A stretch of DNA of 64,000 nt from Gordius sp. MW1 (GCA_964036665.1 OZ038530.1:17754001-17818000), one strand, 5' to 3'; shown: positions 35,474-47,473, counted from the first letter of the stretch. Made by a program: numbers and translations. Notes: a model not told the origin generated them from the letters alone.

Positions 35474-38015
35474 TGTCATATACTTATGACTACTACTTCT
35501 GGAATTTCCGGTGTTCGAAGGTTCAAACAAGGGTATTATCGATGCCAGGTGGTGGAAATTTACTAATCGGCGTATCAAAGGCACTGTGAAAGTTCTGAAG
35601 AAGGGAAAACAATAAAAGCATGTTTGGCGGCGCAGGATAACTCAAAGATATGTCTAGAAAGGAAAGGGTTATAAAATCGAGTCTCGGCAGTGATGGCTCC
35701 GAAATCGATTCCAGACGAAGGGTTATAAAATCAAGTCTCGGAAGTGATGGCTCCAAAATCAATGCCAGACGATAAAGGCAGATAAAGTCGATCGAGCGGA
35801 ACGGATACGCCTCATGGACTCGATAGAATATATAAGCAAGTTAAAAACGACCAGAAAAACACACTTTTACTTTTTACTCGCTCTCGTACTTTTACTTACG
35901 CTTGTTCTTGTCCATGTTTACGCTCGATGCGCCCATAACTTACTTGTATTTTTCCCCCGCCTGAGATAACCGTTTGTATTGCACATATTATTTCCTGTGG
36001 ATTAAATTGTATGGTAGTTTACGCATAACCAAATATTAGATTGTCGAAAGTGGTCCCCCAAATCCCCTTTCGCACATTTATTATTACGCTGATTGTCGTC
36101 ATTTGGAGGAATTCTTATAATAAAATTCTGTCATAAACTGGTGGCTACTACTATATTACGCTCAGGATCATTTGTTGAGGAATTCTCAGTTTGTTAGTCC
36201 GTTCAAACGTACAGTGATATTGGTCCCCAGTTCTCAAGGCTTAGCCTCCGAAACCAACCGTCCCCACAAATCAACCCCCCGAACTTGACATTGGTGCCCC
36301 GGAGATTGATTGGACTTATAAAAGAAGGAGACTTATTGCCGCGGCAAGAAATTTCGAACAAGTCGTTAACTCGCAGCTTCTAAAAAAAAAGGGAGAAAAA
36401 GGCTGGTAAAATTTTATTTTAAATGTATATTTGAGGTAAATTTGTATGATTTTTATTAAATAAGTTTTTTTGTGATTTTATTGATATCATTGATTGTCAA
36501 TTTTAAGACTTATATCCTTAAATGTTTGATAAAAATAATTTTAAACTTTATTTAAAGCATGTAATGAGCAATTTATTTGAGTATATAGAGTATGATGTCG
36601 GAGGATTTCAACCGAGGTACCAAGAGGACTGTTGCTGAGCTGGAGGGACTTTTTCTAATGCTCTTCGGGGGGATGTTCCTGTAAGTAAAGAACCAATGTT
36701 TGGTTGGGGATGACTCCTATCTTCTTAGCTAATTTCAAGTATTCTGCCGCGGTGGTTATATTAACAGCTGGTTTGAATTCTGGGGTGGTCATGTTAGACA
36801 TATCCGCCAAGAAGCTAGATAAGACCGACTCGAAGTCAGATCTGTAGTCCGGGCATGAGGTGTATTGTTTAAGGTGAGGGGATTTTGCAAGAGTGGAGTT
36901 CTTAAGGATTGTTTTCGCAAAAGACCCAGCTCTCCCTAAGAAGTGGAGGTAGTCGGAGTCATTATAATCAGGCTTCTCAAATTCCTCACCAGTGTGAGAG
37001 CACAAATAGCGACCTCCCATGTGTTACTTGGCTGGGTACGCTAAAACTTCTTCGACCGCAAACCTGAGTTCTGCAAATTCCGCCACTGCTGGGCAGTACA
37101 TTGCATAAACAGATGAGAGCAATCTTTTCCCGATTTCGTAAGCTATGAATAACCTGGCAGTTCCTGCTGGGTTGCTCTTTGTCCTCAAGGAGACGTCCTC
37201 GGTCCCAGCTACGTTAGCAGTTGGAGCGACAACTGGGTCGACTGGTGCCAAGCCACCGATTCCCAATACTCTAAGGACTCGTCTAGTTGATATCCAGTGT
37301 CCTATAGTATGGATGGTTTTGATATATCCGCTGTAACCTCCAATGCTAGTCCCGAATCGGGCAGAGAAGGTCTTCTTTACGTATGAGGTCTCGGAGTCAG
37401 GAGTCACACCGGAGTGATGATTCTCCTTCCAAAAGCAGACCTTAGTGGCTACCATTAGAGAGAGATCGTTAACCAGGTAATTTGGTTCGATGGCTTGGTT
37501 CACGAGTTGTTCAAAGCCACGTAAGTTGGAGGTGTCTATTGACCCTGAATGATATACCCAGTCGCCATTAGGGGTTCCTAGGATACGTGCATCTTCACCT
37601 GCTGGCTTCCGGATGTAGCCATCTCCTGGGATTTCATCGATCTCTTTTGGCATGAAAGTTTCGGTAGTAACCGCTCGTTTCTTGATCCCAAGGAGTCGTG
37701 AAAGGGGGACATCATCTTCGGGAGCTTTCCTTTTCGCAGCAAAAGCGTGAGACACTGTGGGTGCCAGATCCTTGTAAGCTGCTAGATCCTCTTCTGCTTC
37801 CCTTGCTTTCTTCTTCTCTCTTCTTTAATCTAGCAGCGACGGTCTGTTCATCAGGGGCGTAGGGATTGATACAAATGAGACCGGTTTTAAGGGCAACACA
37901 GGATGCAGCTATTTTTATCTGGAAGATATGGTTATTGATCTCAGTTTGGCCGCGGAGCTCGCCACGGAGGATTTCTGATGCAATCCCTGTGATATCTGTG
38001 GGGGAATCAAGGTAG
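35474..38015. repeat. Left arm of a 5.17 kb near-perfect palindrome
   Basis: Reverse complement of 38099-40643. By eye the arms differ at only a handful of places: a stop-making change at 37026, Asn/Asp in the nucleoprotein-like gene, single substitutions near 35900 and 36312, a 4-base CTTT indel near 35580, and one-base indels near 36457 and 35500. That is well above 99% identity. The arm contains a nucleoprotein-like gene on its inner side. Its outer side has two 52-bp direct repeats and LTR-like sequence with a primer-site-like TTGGTGCCCCGGAG at 36290. Confidence 0.92.
36290..36400 (+). other. Primer-site-like motif and short leader after LTR-like sequence (left arm)
   Basis: TTGGTGCCCCGGAGATTG is followed by a short open stretch beginning with IDWTYKRRRLIAAARNFEQ. 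This could be the start of an LTR-element gag after its PBS; the mirror copy is at about 39720-39825. No complete LTR could be delimited, so this is tentative. Confidence 0.3.
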
Positions 38016-38089
38016 ACCAACGGAACCCTCAGCGCCGGTGTTGCTACAGGTGCCGACGGTGAAATTGCCCCCCACCTTAAGCTCCACAT
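36655..38089 (-). pseudogene. Endogenous viral element: nucleoprotein-like gene, left copy (broken)
   Basis: Three open pieces: 37712-38089, 37024-37755 (frame-shifted relative to the first) and 36655-37020 (after an in-frame TAA at 37024-37026). Compared with the right copy it has a unique 5' extension in the palindrome loop, the shared frameshift, and one additional nonsense change. GC content is clearly higher than in the neighbours, and there are no introns, which suggests capture from a virus. I read it as a nucleoprotein of a negative-strand RNA virus, tentatively chuvirus-like. It might instead be a gag-type protein of an unknown retroelement. It makes no full-length product as it stands. 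Confidence 0.55.
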
Positions 38090-38098
38090 CCCCTTGGA
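38016..38098. other. 83-base loop of the palindrome
   Basis: The only unique sequence between the arms. It carries the extra 5' codons of the left viral-type gene. The junctions are at GGTAG|ACC (38015/38016) and A|CTACC (38098/38099). Confidence 0.85.
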
Positions 38099-39459
38099 CT
38101 ACCTTGATTCCCCCACAGATATCACAGGGATTGCATCAGAAATCCTCCGTGGCGAGCTCCGCGGCCAAACTGAGATCAATAACCATATCTTCCAGATAAA
38201 AATAGCTGCATCCTGTGTTGCCCTTAAAACCGGTCTCATTTGTATCAATCCCTACGCCCCTGATGAACAGACCGTCGCTGCTAGATTAAAGAAGAGAGAA
38301 GAAGAAAGCAAGGGAAGCAGAAGAGGATCTAGCAGCTTACAAGGATCTGGCACCCACAGTGTCTCACGCTTTTGCTGCGAAAAGGAAAGCTCCCGAAGAT
38401 GATGTCCCCCTTTCACGACTCCTTGGGATCAAGAAACGAGCGGTTACTACCGAAACTTTCATGCCAAAAGAGATCGATGAAATCCCAGGAGATGGCTACA
38501 TCCGGAAGCCAGCAGGTGAAGATGCACGTATCCTAGGAACCCCTGATGGCGACTGGGTATATCATTCAGGGTCAATAGACACCTCCAACTTACGTGGCTT
38601 TGAACAACTCGTGAACCAAGCCATCGAACCAAATTACCTGGTTAACGATCTCTCTCTAATGGTAGCCACTAAGGTCTGCTTTTGGAAGGAGAATCATCAC
38701 TCCGGTGTGACTCCTGACTCCGAGACCTCATACGTAAAGAAGACCTTCTCTGCCCGATTCGGGACTAGCATTGGAGGTTACAGCGGATATATCAAAACCA
38801 TCCATACTATAGGACACTGGATATCAACTAGACGAGTCCTTAGAGTATTGGGAATCGGTGGCTTGGCACCAGTCGACCCAGTTGTCGCTCCAACTGCTAA
38901 CGTAGCTGGGACCGAGGACGTCTCCTTGAGGACAAAGAGCAACCCAGCAGGAACTGCCAGGTTATTCATAGCTTACGAAATCGGGAAAAGATTGCTCTCA
39001 TCTGTTTATGCAATGTACTGCCCAGCAGTGGCGGAATTTGCAGAACTCAGGTTTGCGGTCGAAGAAGTTTTAGCGTACCCAGCCAAGTATCACATGGGAG
39101 GTCGCTATTTGTGCTCTCACACTGGTGAGGAATTTGAGAAGCCTGATTATAATGACTCCGACTACCTCCACTTCTTAGGGAGAGCTGGGTCTTTTGCGAA
39201 AACAATCCTTAAGAACTCCACTCTTGCAAAATCCCCTCACCTTAAACAATACACCTCATGCCCGGACTACAGATCTGACTTCGAGTCGGTCTTATCTAGC
39301 TTCTTGGCGGATATGTCTAACATGACCACCCCAGAATTCAAACCAGCTGTTAATATAACCACCGCGGCAGAATACTTGAAATTAGCTAAGAAGATAGGAG
39401 TCATCCCCAACCAAACATTGGTTCTTTACTTACAGGAACATCCCCCCGAAGAGCATTAG
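38094..39459 (+). pseudogene. Endogenous viral element: nucleoprotein-like gene, right copy (one frameshift)
   Basis: Two overlapping open frames: 38094-38402, and the longer one to 39459 (366 residues from 38359). The frameshift falls after the stop at 38287-38289 of the second frame, most likely in the purine-rich run that follows. The same shift is present in the left arm, so it predates the inversion duplication. The long frame has a basic N-terminal part (AAKRKAPEDD), an aromatic-rich middle and a helical C-terminal half, ending EEH. The size and lack of introns fit a viral nucleoprotein; there is no signal peptide or membrane span. Where the left copy has a stop, this copy has Tyr (39088-39090). 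Family assignment is by impression only. Confidence 0.55.
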
Positions 39460-40643
39460 AAAAAGTCCCTCCAGCTCAGCAACAGTCCTCTTGGTACCTC
39501 GGTTGAAATCCTCCGACATCATACTCTATATACTCAAATAAATTGCTCATTACATGCTTTAAATAAAGTTTAAAATTATTTTTATCAAACATTTAAGGAT
39601 ATAAGTCTTAAAATTGACAATCAATGATATCAATAAAATCACAAAAAAACTTATTTAATAAAAAATCATACAAATTTACCTCAAATATACATTTAAAATA
39701 AAATTTTACCAGCCTTTTTCTCCCTTTTTTTTAGAAGCTGCGAGTTAACGACTTGTTCGAAATTTCTTGCCGCGGCAATAAGTCTCCTTCTTTTATAAGT
39801 CCAGTCAATCTCCGGGGCACCAATGTCAAGTTCGGGGGGTTGATTTGTGGGGACGGTTGGTTTCGGAGGCTAAGCCTTGAGAACTGGGGACCAATATCAC
39901 TGTACGTTTGAACGGACTAACAAACTGAGAATTCCTCAACAAATGATCCTGAGCGTAATATAGTAGTAGCCACCAGTTTATGACAGAATTTTATTATAAG
40001 AATTCCTCCAAATGACGACAATCAGCGTAATAATAAATGTGCGAAAGGGGATTTGGGGGACCACTTTCGACAATCTAATATTTGGTTATGCGTAAACTAC
40101 CATACAATTTAATCCACAGGAAATAATATGTGCAATACAAACGGTTATCTCAGGCGGGGGAAAAATACAAGTAAGTTATGGGCGCATCGAGCGTAAACAT
40201 GGACAAGAACAGGCGTAAGTAAAAGTACGAGAGCGAGTAAAAAGTAAAAGTGTGTTTTTCTGGTCGTTTTTAACTTGCTTATATATTCTATCGAGTCCAT
40301 GAGGCGTATCCGTTCCGCTCGATCGACTTTATCTGCCTTTATCGTCTGGCATTGATTTTGGAGCCATCACTTCCGAGACTTGATTTTATAACCCTTCGTC
40401 TGGAATCGATTTCGGAGCCATCACTGCCGAGACTCGATTTTATAACCCTTTCCTTTCTAGACATATCTTTGAGTTATCCTGCGCCGCCAAACATGCTTTT
40501 ATTGTTTTCCCTTCTTCAGAACTTTCACAGTGCCTTTCTTTGATACGCCGATTAGTAAATTTCCACCACCTGGCATCGATAATACCCTTGTTTGAACCTT
40601 CGAACACCGGAAATTCCAGAGTAGTAGTCATAAGTATATGACA
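38099..40643. repeat. Right arm of the 5.17 kb palindrome
   Basis: Reverse complement of 35474-38015. The outermost shared word is AGTCATAAGTATATGACA; beyond it the flanks differ (ACCTCATTTTTTT at right, CAATACTAATAATAC at left in the same orientation). The 52-bp tandem pair (GGAGCCATCACT...ATAACCC) is at about 40360-40450. Confidence 0.92.
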
Positions 40644-41057
40644 CCTCATTTTTTTTTTTTTTGATTGGAGCGTGGTCGTAAAAATTGCTAAAAGACGGGT
40701 GTGCTGTCTGAAGATGGCCCTTGTCACTTGTGCACGGCCGTACCCTCCACTCCAACCTCATCCTTACACTCTTTTTATCTTAGTTAGTTTTTGGGTTCCT
40801 GCTCTTAGGGTTCATTTCTCCACGAACGTTGATGTACCATATCTAAATAAAATAAATTAATGCTGCTCGACCCCTTACTCAGGGTCGAGAGTTATGGCGT
40901 CACCACCGCTCTAGATTTTTATACTACGCACATACTCCGAAAAACCATTTCTAAATTACTTTATTGCACGCTTTTAATTCAAATATATATTTTAGAAGAC
41001 AGCAATTACATGCATATAAGAACATTATTTTTACAAAAATAAAACAGCCGCCGTAGT

Positions 41058-41531
41058 TTATGTTTTAAGCTCCCAAAGGCCCCACCTCCCAACTTCTTGC
41101 TCACGCCCACCAATCTTCCATTCCCGCAATAACTTAATCAAATATTCGATTCGACCTTTCGCCGCCTCCGTCTTCATCTCCTCGGGCAGGGTTTCACACC
41201 AAATTTGTAGTCTATTGAAGGCTTCGCACACCTCACCCTCTGACGCGTCGGTTTGTGTTGCTACCTCTTTACATTTCTGTATATTCTTTTCCCTGGCCAC
41301 TTGCGATTTTATCCATAGTTTCCTAACTTTGCGGTTACTGGCCCTCTTTCCCCTTATCCTCCGCGGGCATTCCTTCCACTCATGCATGTCTCGTTTATTG
41401 CACAGATAGCACACGGTCCCCGTTATATTGACGGCCTCCCAATACGGACATTGTTGGGATTCGTGGTCGTACCTCAAACATAGTCTGCACTTCATCTGTA
41501 TCTTTATATTATCGAATACGCGCACTCCCAA
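41058..41531 (-). pseudogene. Retroelement Gag-like fragment with two zinc knuckles
   Basis: The 157-residue frame has CRLCLRYDHESQQC (CX2CX4HX4C) and CYLCNKRDMHEWKEC (CX2CX5HX4C), then a basic stretch and a helical C-terminal part. Tandem CCHC fingers of this kind are usual in Gag or ORF1 proteins of retrotransposons. There is no adjoining polymerase. It may start further upstream; the first Met is not a secure start. Confidence 0.5.
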
Positions 41532-41679
41532 ACGAGATATTGTCTAAAACTCAAAAGGACTTGGAAACCCGCAATCGTTTCTATAAGTTATGATCGATAT
41601 AAAAGTTCAACATTACATATAAAATTGATATTTATTTATTAGATCCCGTTAATGGTGTGCAAAAATCCCTAATTTTGCT

Positions 41680-41899
41680 ATGCCCCACCCTCATTAGGCT
41701 CTGCCCCACCCTAATTAGGCTCTGCCCCCCCCTCTCCGGATAGCCGAGACCTTTTTTTCTTGCTCTCATTAAAATTTTAGAGGAAAATTTTTGGATTTGG
41801 ATAGCCGAGACCTTTTTTTTTTGCTGTCAGGAAAATTTTAATAAAAATTTTTTTTTTTAATCTGCCCCCCCCCTAATTCAAAACTTGGCTACGCCCATG
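41680..41899. mobile_element. Partial MITE of the GGGCGTAGCCA family
   Basis: Right end ACTTGGCTACGCCCATG is clear, preceded by CTGCCCCCCCC and a duplicated GATAGCCGAGACCTTTTTTT word. The left end is decayed. Confidence 0.6.
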
Positions 41900-42194
41900 C
41901 TATAACATGCAATTAACACTATTTTTTAATTTGCTAGAACTATAAGATTTCATTTTCTATAATTCAAATTTATTTATAGGTTTTTAGTCTGCATTTTCCA
42001 TAGAAAATGTTATCTTTATGAATATTCATATCTTTATATTGTCAGTGAAATGTCGTGTCCCGCTAAATCTTTAAAAAGTTTGTGTATTAAAGTTTTTAAA
42101 AAAAAAATTTCATTTGGATTTTTTAAAACTTATTTTATATTTTTCACAAAACGGTAAAAATTTTTATTCCGTATATATTTTTTTTAAATAGTCA

Positions 42195-42330
42195 AGACGA
42201 AACGAGAATTCTCGTCGAGACGAGACCGAGATTTTTCTAGACCGAGACTAGACGAGATTTTCACAATCGCGCCCGAAATGAGACGAGATTTTGTTTTCGA
42301 GACCGAGACGAGACGAGATCGACTAATTTC
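42195..42330. repeat. AGACGAGAC-rich transposon end
   Basis: Dense words AGACGAGACCGAGA and ACGAGATTTT; related stretches are at 55640-55720 and 62958-63055 (inverted). Confidence 0.5.
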
Positions 42331-42484
42331 TATAATAGAATATTTTTTCACAAACATTTATAAAATACTGAGCACATTTTACTGTGTTTTTTAGTTTATT
42401 GCTGGGCATTTATATACCCCACTTTTTCTTTTAATGCATTAATTACGGGAAATTGGCAAAATGTTTAATTTTTATGGTATCGTT

Positions 42485-42881
42485 TCAATTGACAAAAGTT
42501 CATTTGTAAAAATCTCTAAATCTCTAAACTCCCGTTCTTTAAAAAAATCGCTTCTGTGCAAAATCTAACATAGTCAAAATCTAATATAGACAATAATTGC
42601 TTATGCGCATGCTAGTTTAATAACTTTTTTATGTTTTTAACTCCACAAAATCTAATACAGGCAATAATTGCTTATGCGCATGCGCAGTTATAAGTGTGAC
42701 TTAAAACCCTCTGCGTTTGGTAAGTTTTCCAATATTATTATCATTTATTTTGTAAATTTCACTTCTGTGCAAAATGTATATAGGCAAAATGTAATATAGG
42801 CAAGGGTTAGGGTTAGATTTAGATATAGGGTTAGATTTAGATATTTAGAGATTTTTACAAATGAACTTTTGTCAATTGAAC
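42485..42881. mobile_element. TIR element of about 400 bp
   Basis: TCAATTGACAAAAGTTCATT at the left pairs exactly with AATGAACTTTTGTCAATTGA at the right; the match extends through TGTAAAAATCTCTAAATC. The interior has two direct copies of CAATAATTGCTTATGCGCATG and runs of AGGGTTAGATTTAGATAT. Confidence 0.75.
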
Positions 42882-43574
42882 CAGATTCTATCAGCTGATA
42901 CAAATTTAAAATGAATTGGTGTCAACGAACAAATGGTATGTATATGTATTTTTTGCCCCGAAGACGCCCAAGAGTTTAGTAAGTGCAATCTAAGGTTGAG
43001 CCCCTTCTCACGCCAAATGGCGCATAAGGCCACGTTATTGCTAACGTGTGATTTTATTCCTGTAACAAATGTATGGATTATGCAATGTAAATATGTATTT
43101 GCCCGGATGAAATTCTAGAACTTAGCTAAATCGGCAAGCTAAGATTGAGTTCCATCTGACACCTACTTGTATTGGACTAGAAGTCACAATAGTGCAGGCA
43201 TAGGCATAGAGGTGACGCAAGTTCGTAGGCAGCACACTCGGTTTATAAAAACCATAAGTGAAACATAAATTAACATACCATCTACGGCGATTACTGGAGC
43301 TAAGCGATAGTTTGCCTAGTTAGGTTGTACACTGGTCCCTGCTTGAGAGAGAAAGAGAGAAAAAAAACCGTTCTGGAAGGAGTTGAAAAAGTTTCCAATG
43401 CAACTGCTTAAATATTGTCAGACTGCGAGAAGAGGGTTTGGTGGTTTATGGATGGAGAAAAAAAAAAAAATGGGTGCTGGAAGGAGTTGAAAGAGAGCTA
43501 TATTGCATGGCTTGGTCGTAACAGACAGATGATACAAGTTAGGATAATAGTCGTACCCATATTTCTTTTCCTTT

Positions 43575-43775
43575 CTATTGTTTATACGGCATAGTGGCCA
43601 GTTCTACGTGGTAAAGGGTGTAATCGGAGATGTTGTCGTTTCTAGAATGAGGAATCCGCGTCTGTTGTAGGCATAAGATGTCGAGTTTATGGTTTCTTGC
43701 GAATGTTAACATCATCTGTTGTTTGCCTTGGATCATAAGGGAATTGATATTTATTGAGGCTATTTTGATCTTCAT
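43575..43775 (-). pseudogene. Non-LTR retrotransposon endonuclease N-terminal fragment
   Basis: Reads IKIASININSL, then DILCLQQTRIP, which matches the start of the apurinic endonuclease domain of LINE ORF2 (xNxNGL...DILxLQET). Only about 60 residues remain before a stop. Confidence 0.55.
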
Positions 43776-46700
43776 TAGCGGTTAAGATAGTGGACGAGGT
43801 TGGGGAAGAAATTAAGGTCGGATGAGTTAAACCCTTTCTTAAGTGTTATATATTTTGAGATGTCGAGTTGTAGACTACAAGCCCTAGTCTTGTTAAATCA
43901 GAAAATTAAAAAAAGTGGGTAGTATTCAGCAGGTCTGAGGGTAGGGCCCTGACGATACCAGTAAATACAACAGCAACGCTTATCAATAGTATGACGAAGT
44001 ATTAACTAAAAAGTTTCAAATCTCTTCTAATAGCGAGGCTAGCAGCAAACGCATGGCAATTAATGTACTTAGCAGCATGATTGATCTGGGAAGATTTCGG
44101 AGTAGGTGGATCTTAACCATAGCTCATATAAGTAAGGATGTCGAGATGAAGTATGAAGACATATGTGGGCAGTGAGTAATTAAAGAGAAATTTTTATTAT
44201 TTAAATGTTGTTTGACACATCTTTGTCCAATCACATATAATAATTCTGCCGAGGGAAAGAAATTACCAGGGTATTATGGATGTAGGGTCGTGAGAGTAAT
44301 TAGGGGGGGGGGGAAGCTTAAATACCTCGAATATGTTGTTTGCAAAGTAAAATTCTCAGTAAGGTTATTTTAAGTGCTTTGCTTAAGTATTAGTATGATG
44401 ACGATGATTAATTAAAGTATCATGCACATGCAGATAACTTACATGACGCCTAAAGCCCCCGGGAGCGACGTAGCTTGCTGTGTGGGAGGGGTGTGAGCCG
44501 AGATAATAAAACCAATAGGCGTATACCAGCAATGTCTAAAAAAGTTTAATTAAGGGCTGTGGGGAGGGGGGGGAATTGACTAGTCCGAACAATTTAAGTG
44601 TAGTCCGACTCGCCAGATCAAAGTTTAAGCGGGATAGTATGATTACTAGAATTTAAGCCCACAGTGCTTTCGGTCTAAAGGATGTCGAGGGAGCTCTAGA
44701 GTATTTCCTTCTATATTAAAATTTCCCATTACTTAACAGTTTCTTTACTTTATAATTAAGTTATTGAGTATAATGTTATAATTATGGTATAGATATATGC
44801 ATATGGGGCTCAAAATTCAACGCTGCTTTTAATAAATTCGTAAAGAACTCTAGAGGCTAGGATAAATTTAAAAAAGAAAGACCCTAAACCTTATAAGTGT
44901 GTTATGCTTGGTAAACAGTTATTTGTCTTTTATTTTTATGGAATAAATATTTTGCTAGATGATTTGAGAAAGAAATAATATTATATATATATTAAAGCCA
45001 TTTTATTTCTCTAAACTCATCAAAACAAACCCCACCAATGTGGGACCAAATAACTGATAAAGAAGAAGGATATATTGAAGCCATAACCTTGACGCAAGCT
45101 TTTAAGTTCTATAAGACAGTTCGCATTAACTGCACTCTTTAGAAGATAGGGGCAGGGCGAGGGAAACATAGAGTTAAATAACTATATCATTCATAAAATC
45201 CTTACCTCGGTTCAAAAAAAACAAATAATAAAGTGGAGGAGGGGGGAGAGAAATAGAAGGTGGAAACACTTGTCTAGTCTCAAGGCTAAATTTAGCTTGC
45301 GCTAAATCAGTTTATTAGCTTCTTGGCGGGCCCTTGTCAAGAAAGGCGCCGGCCATTCATGGTAGTAGGAGTAGGCGTCTGCTTCCGGAGCAGATTAGAA
45401 ATGTCTAGTTGCACTATTTTTAGATACTTACAACACTCTATTCCTAGCAAATGTAGAGTGAAGGCTATTGGGGAGAACGGAATTTTTTATATATGCTGTA
45501 TGTCTGACAGGGGGAAGAGTTTTCTGTTACAAGATATCTGGGGTTTGGGAGGTCTCGCAATAATAATGAGGATATGGAGGCATGTTAATAAATAAACGTT
45601 TCAAGTTGTTTAATTCTGACTACATTACTTTATAGATTATTCTATCTGAGTAATTGTGGTAAAAAGTATTAATAAACCATTCTTAAAGTAAGATAAACAA
45701 AGTTTGCAATTTGTCAATATAGGCATATAGATTTCTAACTTAGCTTTTACTGTAAAAGGTGGAGGTTGATATAGATATATGATTTGCTTAAAATATTTAG
45801 AGGTTAAAAGAATATAGATAAGAATGCAAATTGTAATTTTCTGCATTTAAAACGGTTATTTTGTTAGAGAAACGGAACTCCAAATATGTTATTTTATATC
45901 CTTCTGTTTTTGCTATCCAATGGATAGTTTCTTCTATCTTATCAAATATTGAGGAAAAAAATAATAATGATCTGATGGTAAGGCAAAAATGTACAAATCA
46001 CACTTTAAATAATTTTAATCTTTAATGATGTTTTTATATAGGACTATGGTGAATTAAATTACAAATTAAATTTAAATATCTACGAATTATACATTTATTT
46101 TAACTAAATGGGGGCATTTTTGACAAATGCAGATTAAATGTTAAAAACTCAAAAATAACACTTATTAATGATTATTTTGAATTACACTTTTTATTTAAGC
46201 ATGTGCAAAAAATGGAAAATGGGTCAATTCATGTTAAAATTTAAGCTGTTTTAACCTCTGCACTAAGATCTAGATTTATCAAATTTAAATCACGATAAGG
46301 TTGAAATTAATCAATCAATAATAAAGAATTAAGTTTGAAACATTAAAGATTATTCAATTAAATTGTGGTCTTGTGTAACAAACACAAAGTATTTTCCTTA
46401 TAAATTCAGGAAAGTTAGATTTTTATATGTATATAATTATAAAGTAATTAAACAATTTGAATCTTAATTAAATAGAAAGCTTAGAGACCCTTAGATAAAT
46501 ATTTATTTATAAGTAATGGTGTTTTTTAGTTTCAAACATAATAACTGAATAAACATAAGAGTTATTTGACTATTATCTCAAATACATTTTAAAGAGTTAA
46601 TCAATACTTATTAGTTGTTAAAATGGAAATTGGAGGTTTATAGTATATTAGAATATTACCAAGAAATCTAGCGTGACACCTTCTATCCTGAAAAATTTAA

Positions 46701-47460
46701 TTACTTTTCCTTTCAACCTGAAACGAGGTCATTGTCTACTCTTCCCAACACCTCTATATTTAATACTTTCAAATTCTGCTCAACGAAGTTTCTTCAGGCT
46801 TACCCCACAAAAAATAGCCATATTTTAGAATGAAACAGACGTCTGTTCTGGCTTTAAATATTATTTCAAGCTTTTTCAATGGTTCAGGTACAATGTTGTT
46901 CCTAAAAATTTAATCTATTAAAATTACTTGAGTCTTGTTGAATACACAATTTTGCAGCAGCCAACATCACATGTCAACAAAAACAACGAACAAATGGTCA
47001 AATAACGAATATGATCATGAAATGCATGAAGATACATATTAAAATCAATAATAAATAAGTATGTATTTTAAAACTAAACCATATAATTTCAAGTTATGGT
47101 ATAATTTATGCACATTTTATAACATTGATGTAATAATATAATTAATAAAGTAGATTATAATGGCAGATCTTTAATGATATAGATGAAGTATGTTAACCAA
47201 TTAAGTTACAGATTTATGTACGATTCCATAATACAATATAATAGATATAATATAATAGAAATTTATATTATATTTATTGTATTATATTATATTTAATTAT
47301 ATTATATTTAATTATATTGTATTATATAATTGCCTACGTACCAGATTCTCAAAAGACGAGTTTTAAGATAAAGTAGGTTGTAATGGCAAATCTTTCACGG
47401 CTTCATTAATATTAATACATCTTGTGTTCGCAAAATCTCCTTTTAACTTATATTAGAACC
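43776..47460. other. Gene-poor AT-rich stretch
   Basis: Apart from an RTE tail at 44998-45065 (AAACCCCACCAATGTGGGACC, compare 18790-18840), I see no gene with recognisable domains. Reading frames here, including 45323-45595, look fortuitous. 47225-47330 is low-complexity ATTATATT sequence. Confidence 0.5.
44998..45065 (+). repeat. RTE 3' tail fragment
   Basis: CTCATCAAAACAAACCCC and GTGGGACCAAATAACTGAT match the tail after the RTE coding end at 18790-18840. Confidence 0.6.
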
Positions 47461-47473
47461 ATTTGTTAATTCC

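Noticed and set aside
37145-37336. 63-residue frame, mirrored at 38778-38969
   Set aside because: Antisense of the nucleoprotein-like gene; duplicated simply because the palindrome is.
40352-40860. Several short frames near the right palindrome end
   Set aside because: They run through the 52-bp repeats and a poly-T tract; no conserved motifs.
43285-43370. Weak resemblance to 5S rRNA (ACTGGAGCTAAGC, then TAGTTAG, TCCCTGCTTGAGAG)
   Set aside because: Only a few words align and about 20 bases are missing in the middle; a 5S-derived SINE is possible but cannot be supported without a search.
45323-45595. 90-residue plus-strand frame
   Set aside because: Low-complexity composition, no domain, no splice or start context.
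46680-46850. Minus-strand piece reading YFLWGKPEETSLSRI, like a LINE reverse transcriptase end
   Set aside because: Too short and broken by stops to call.
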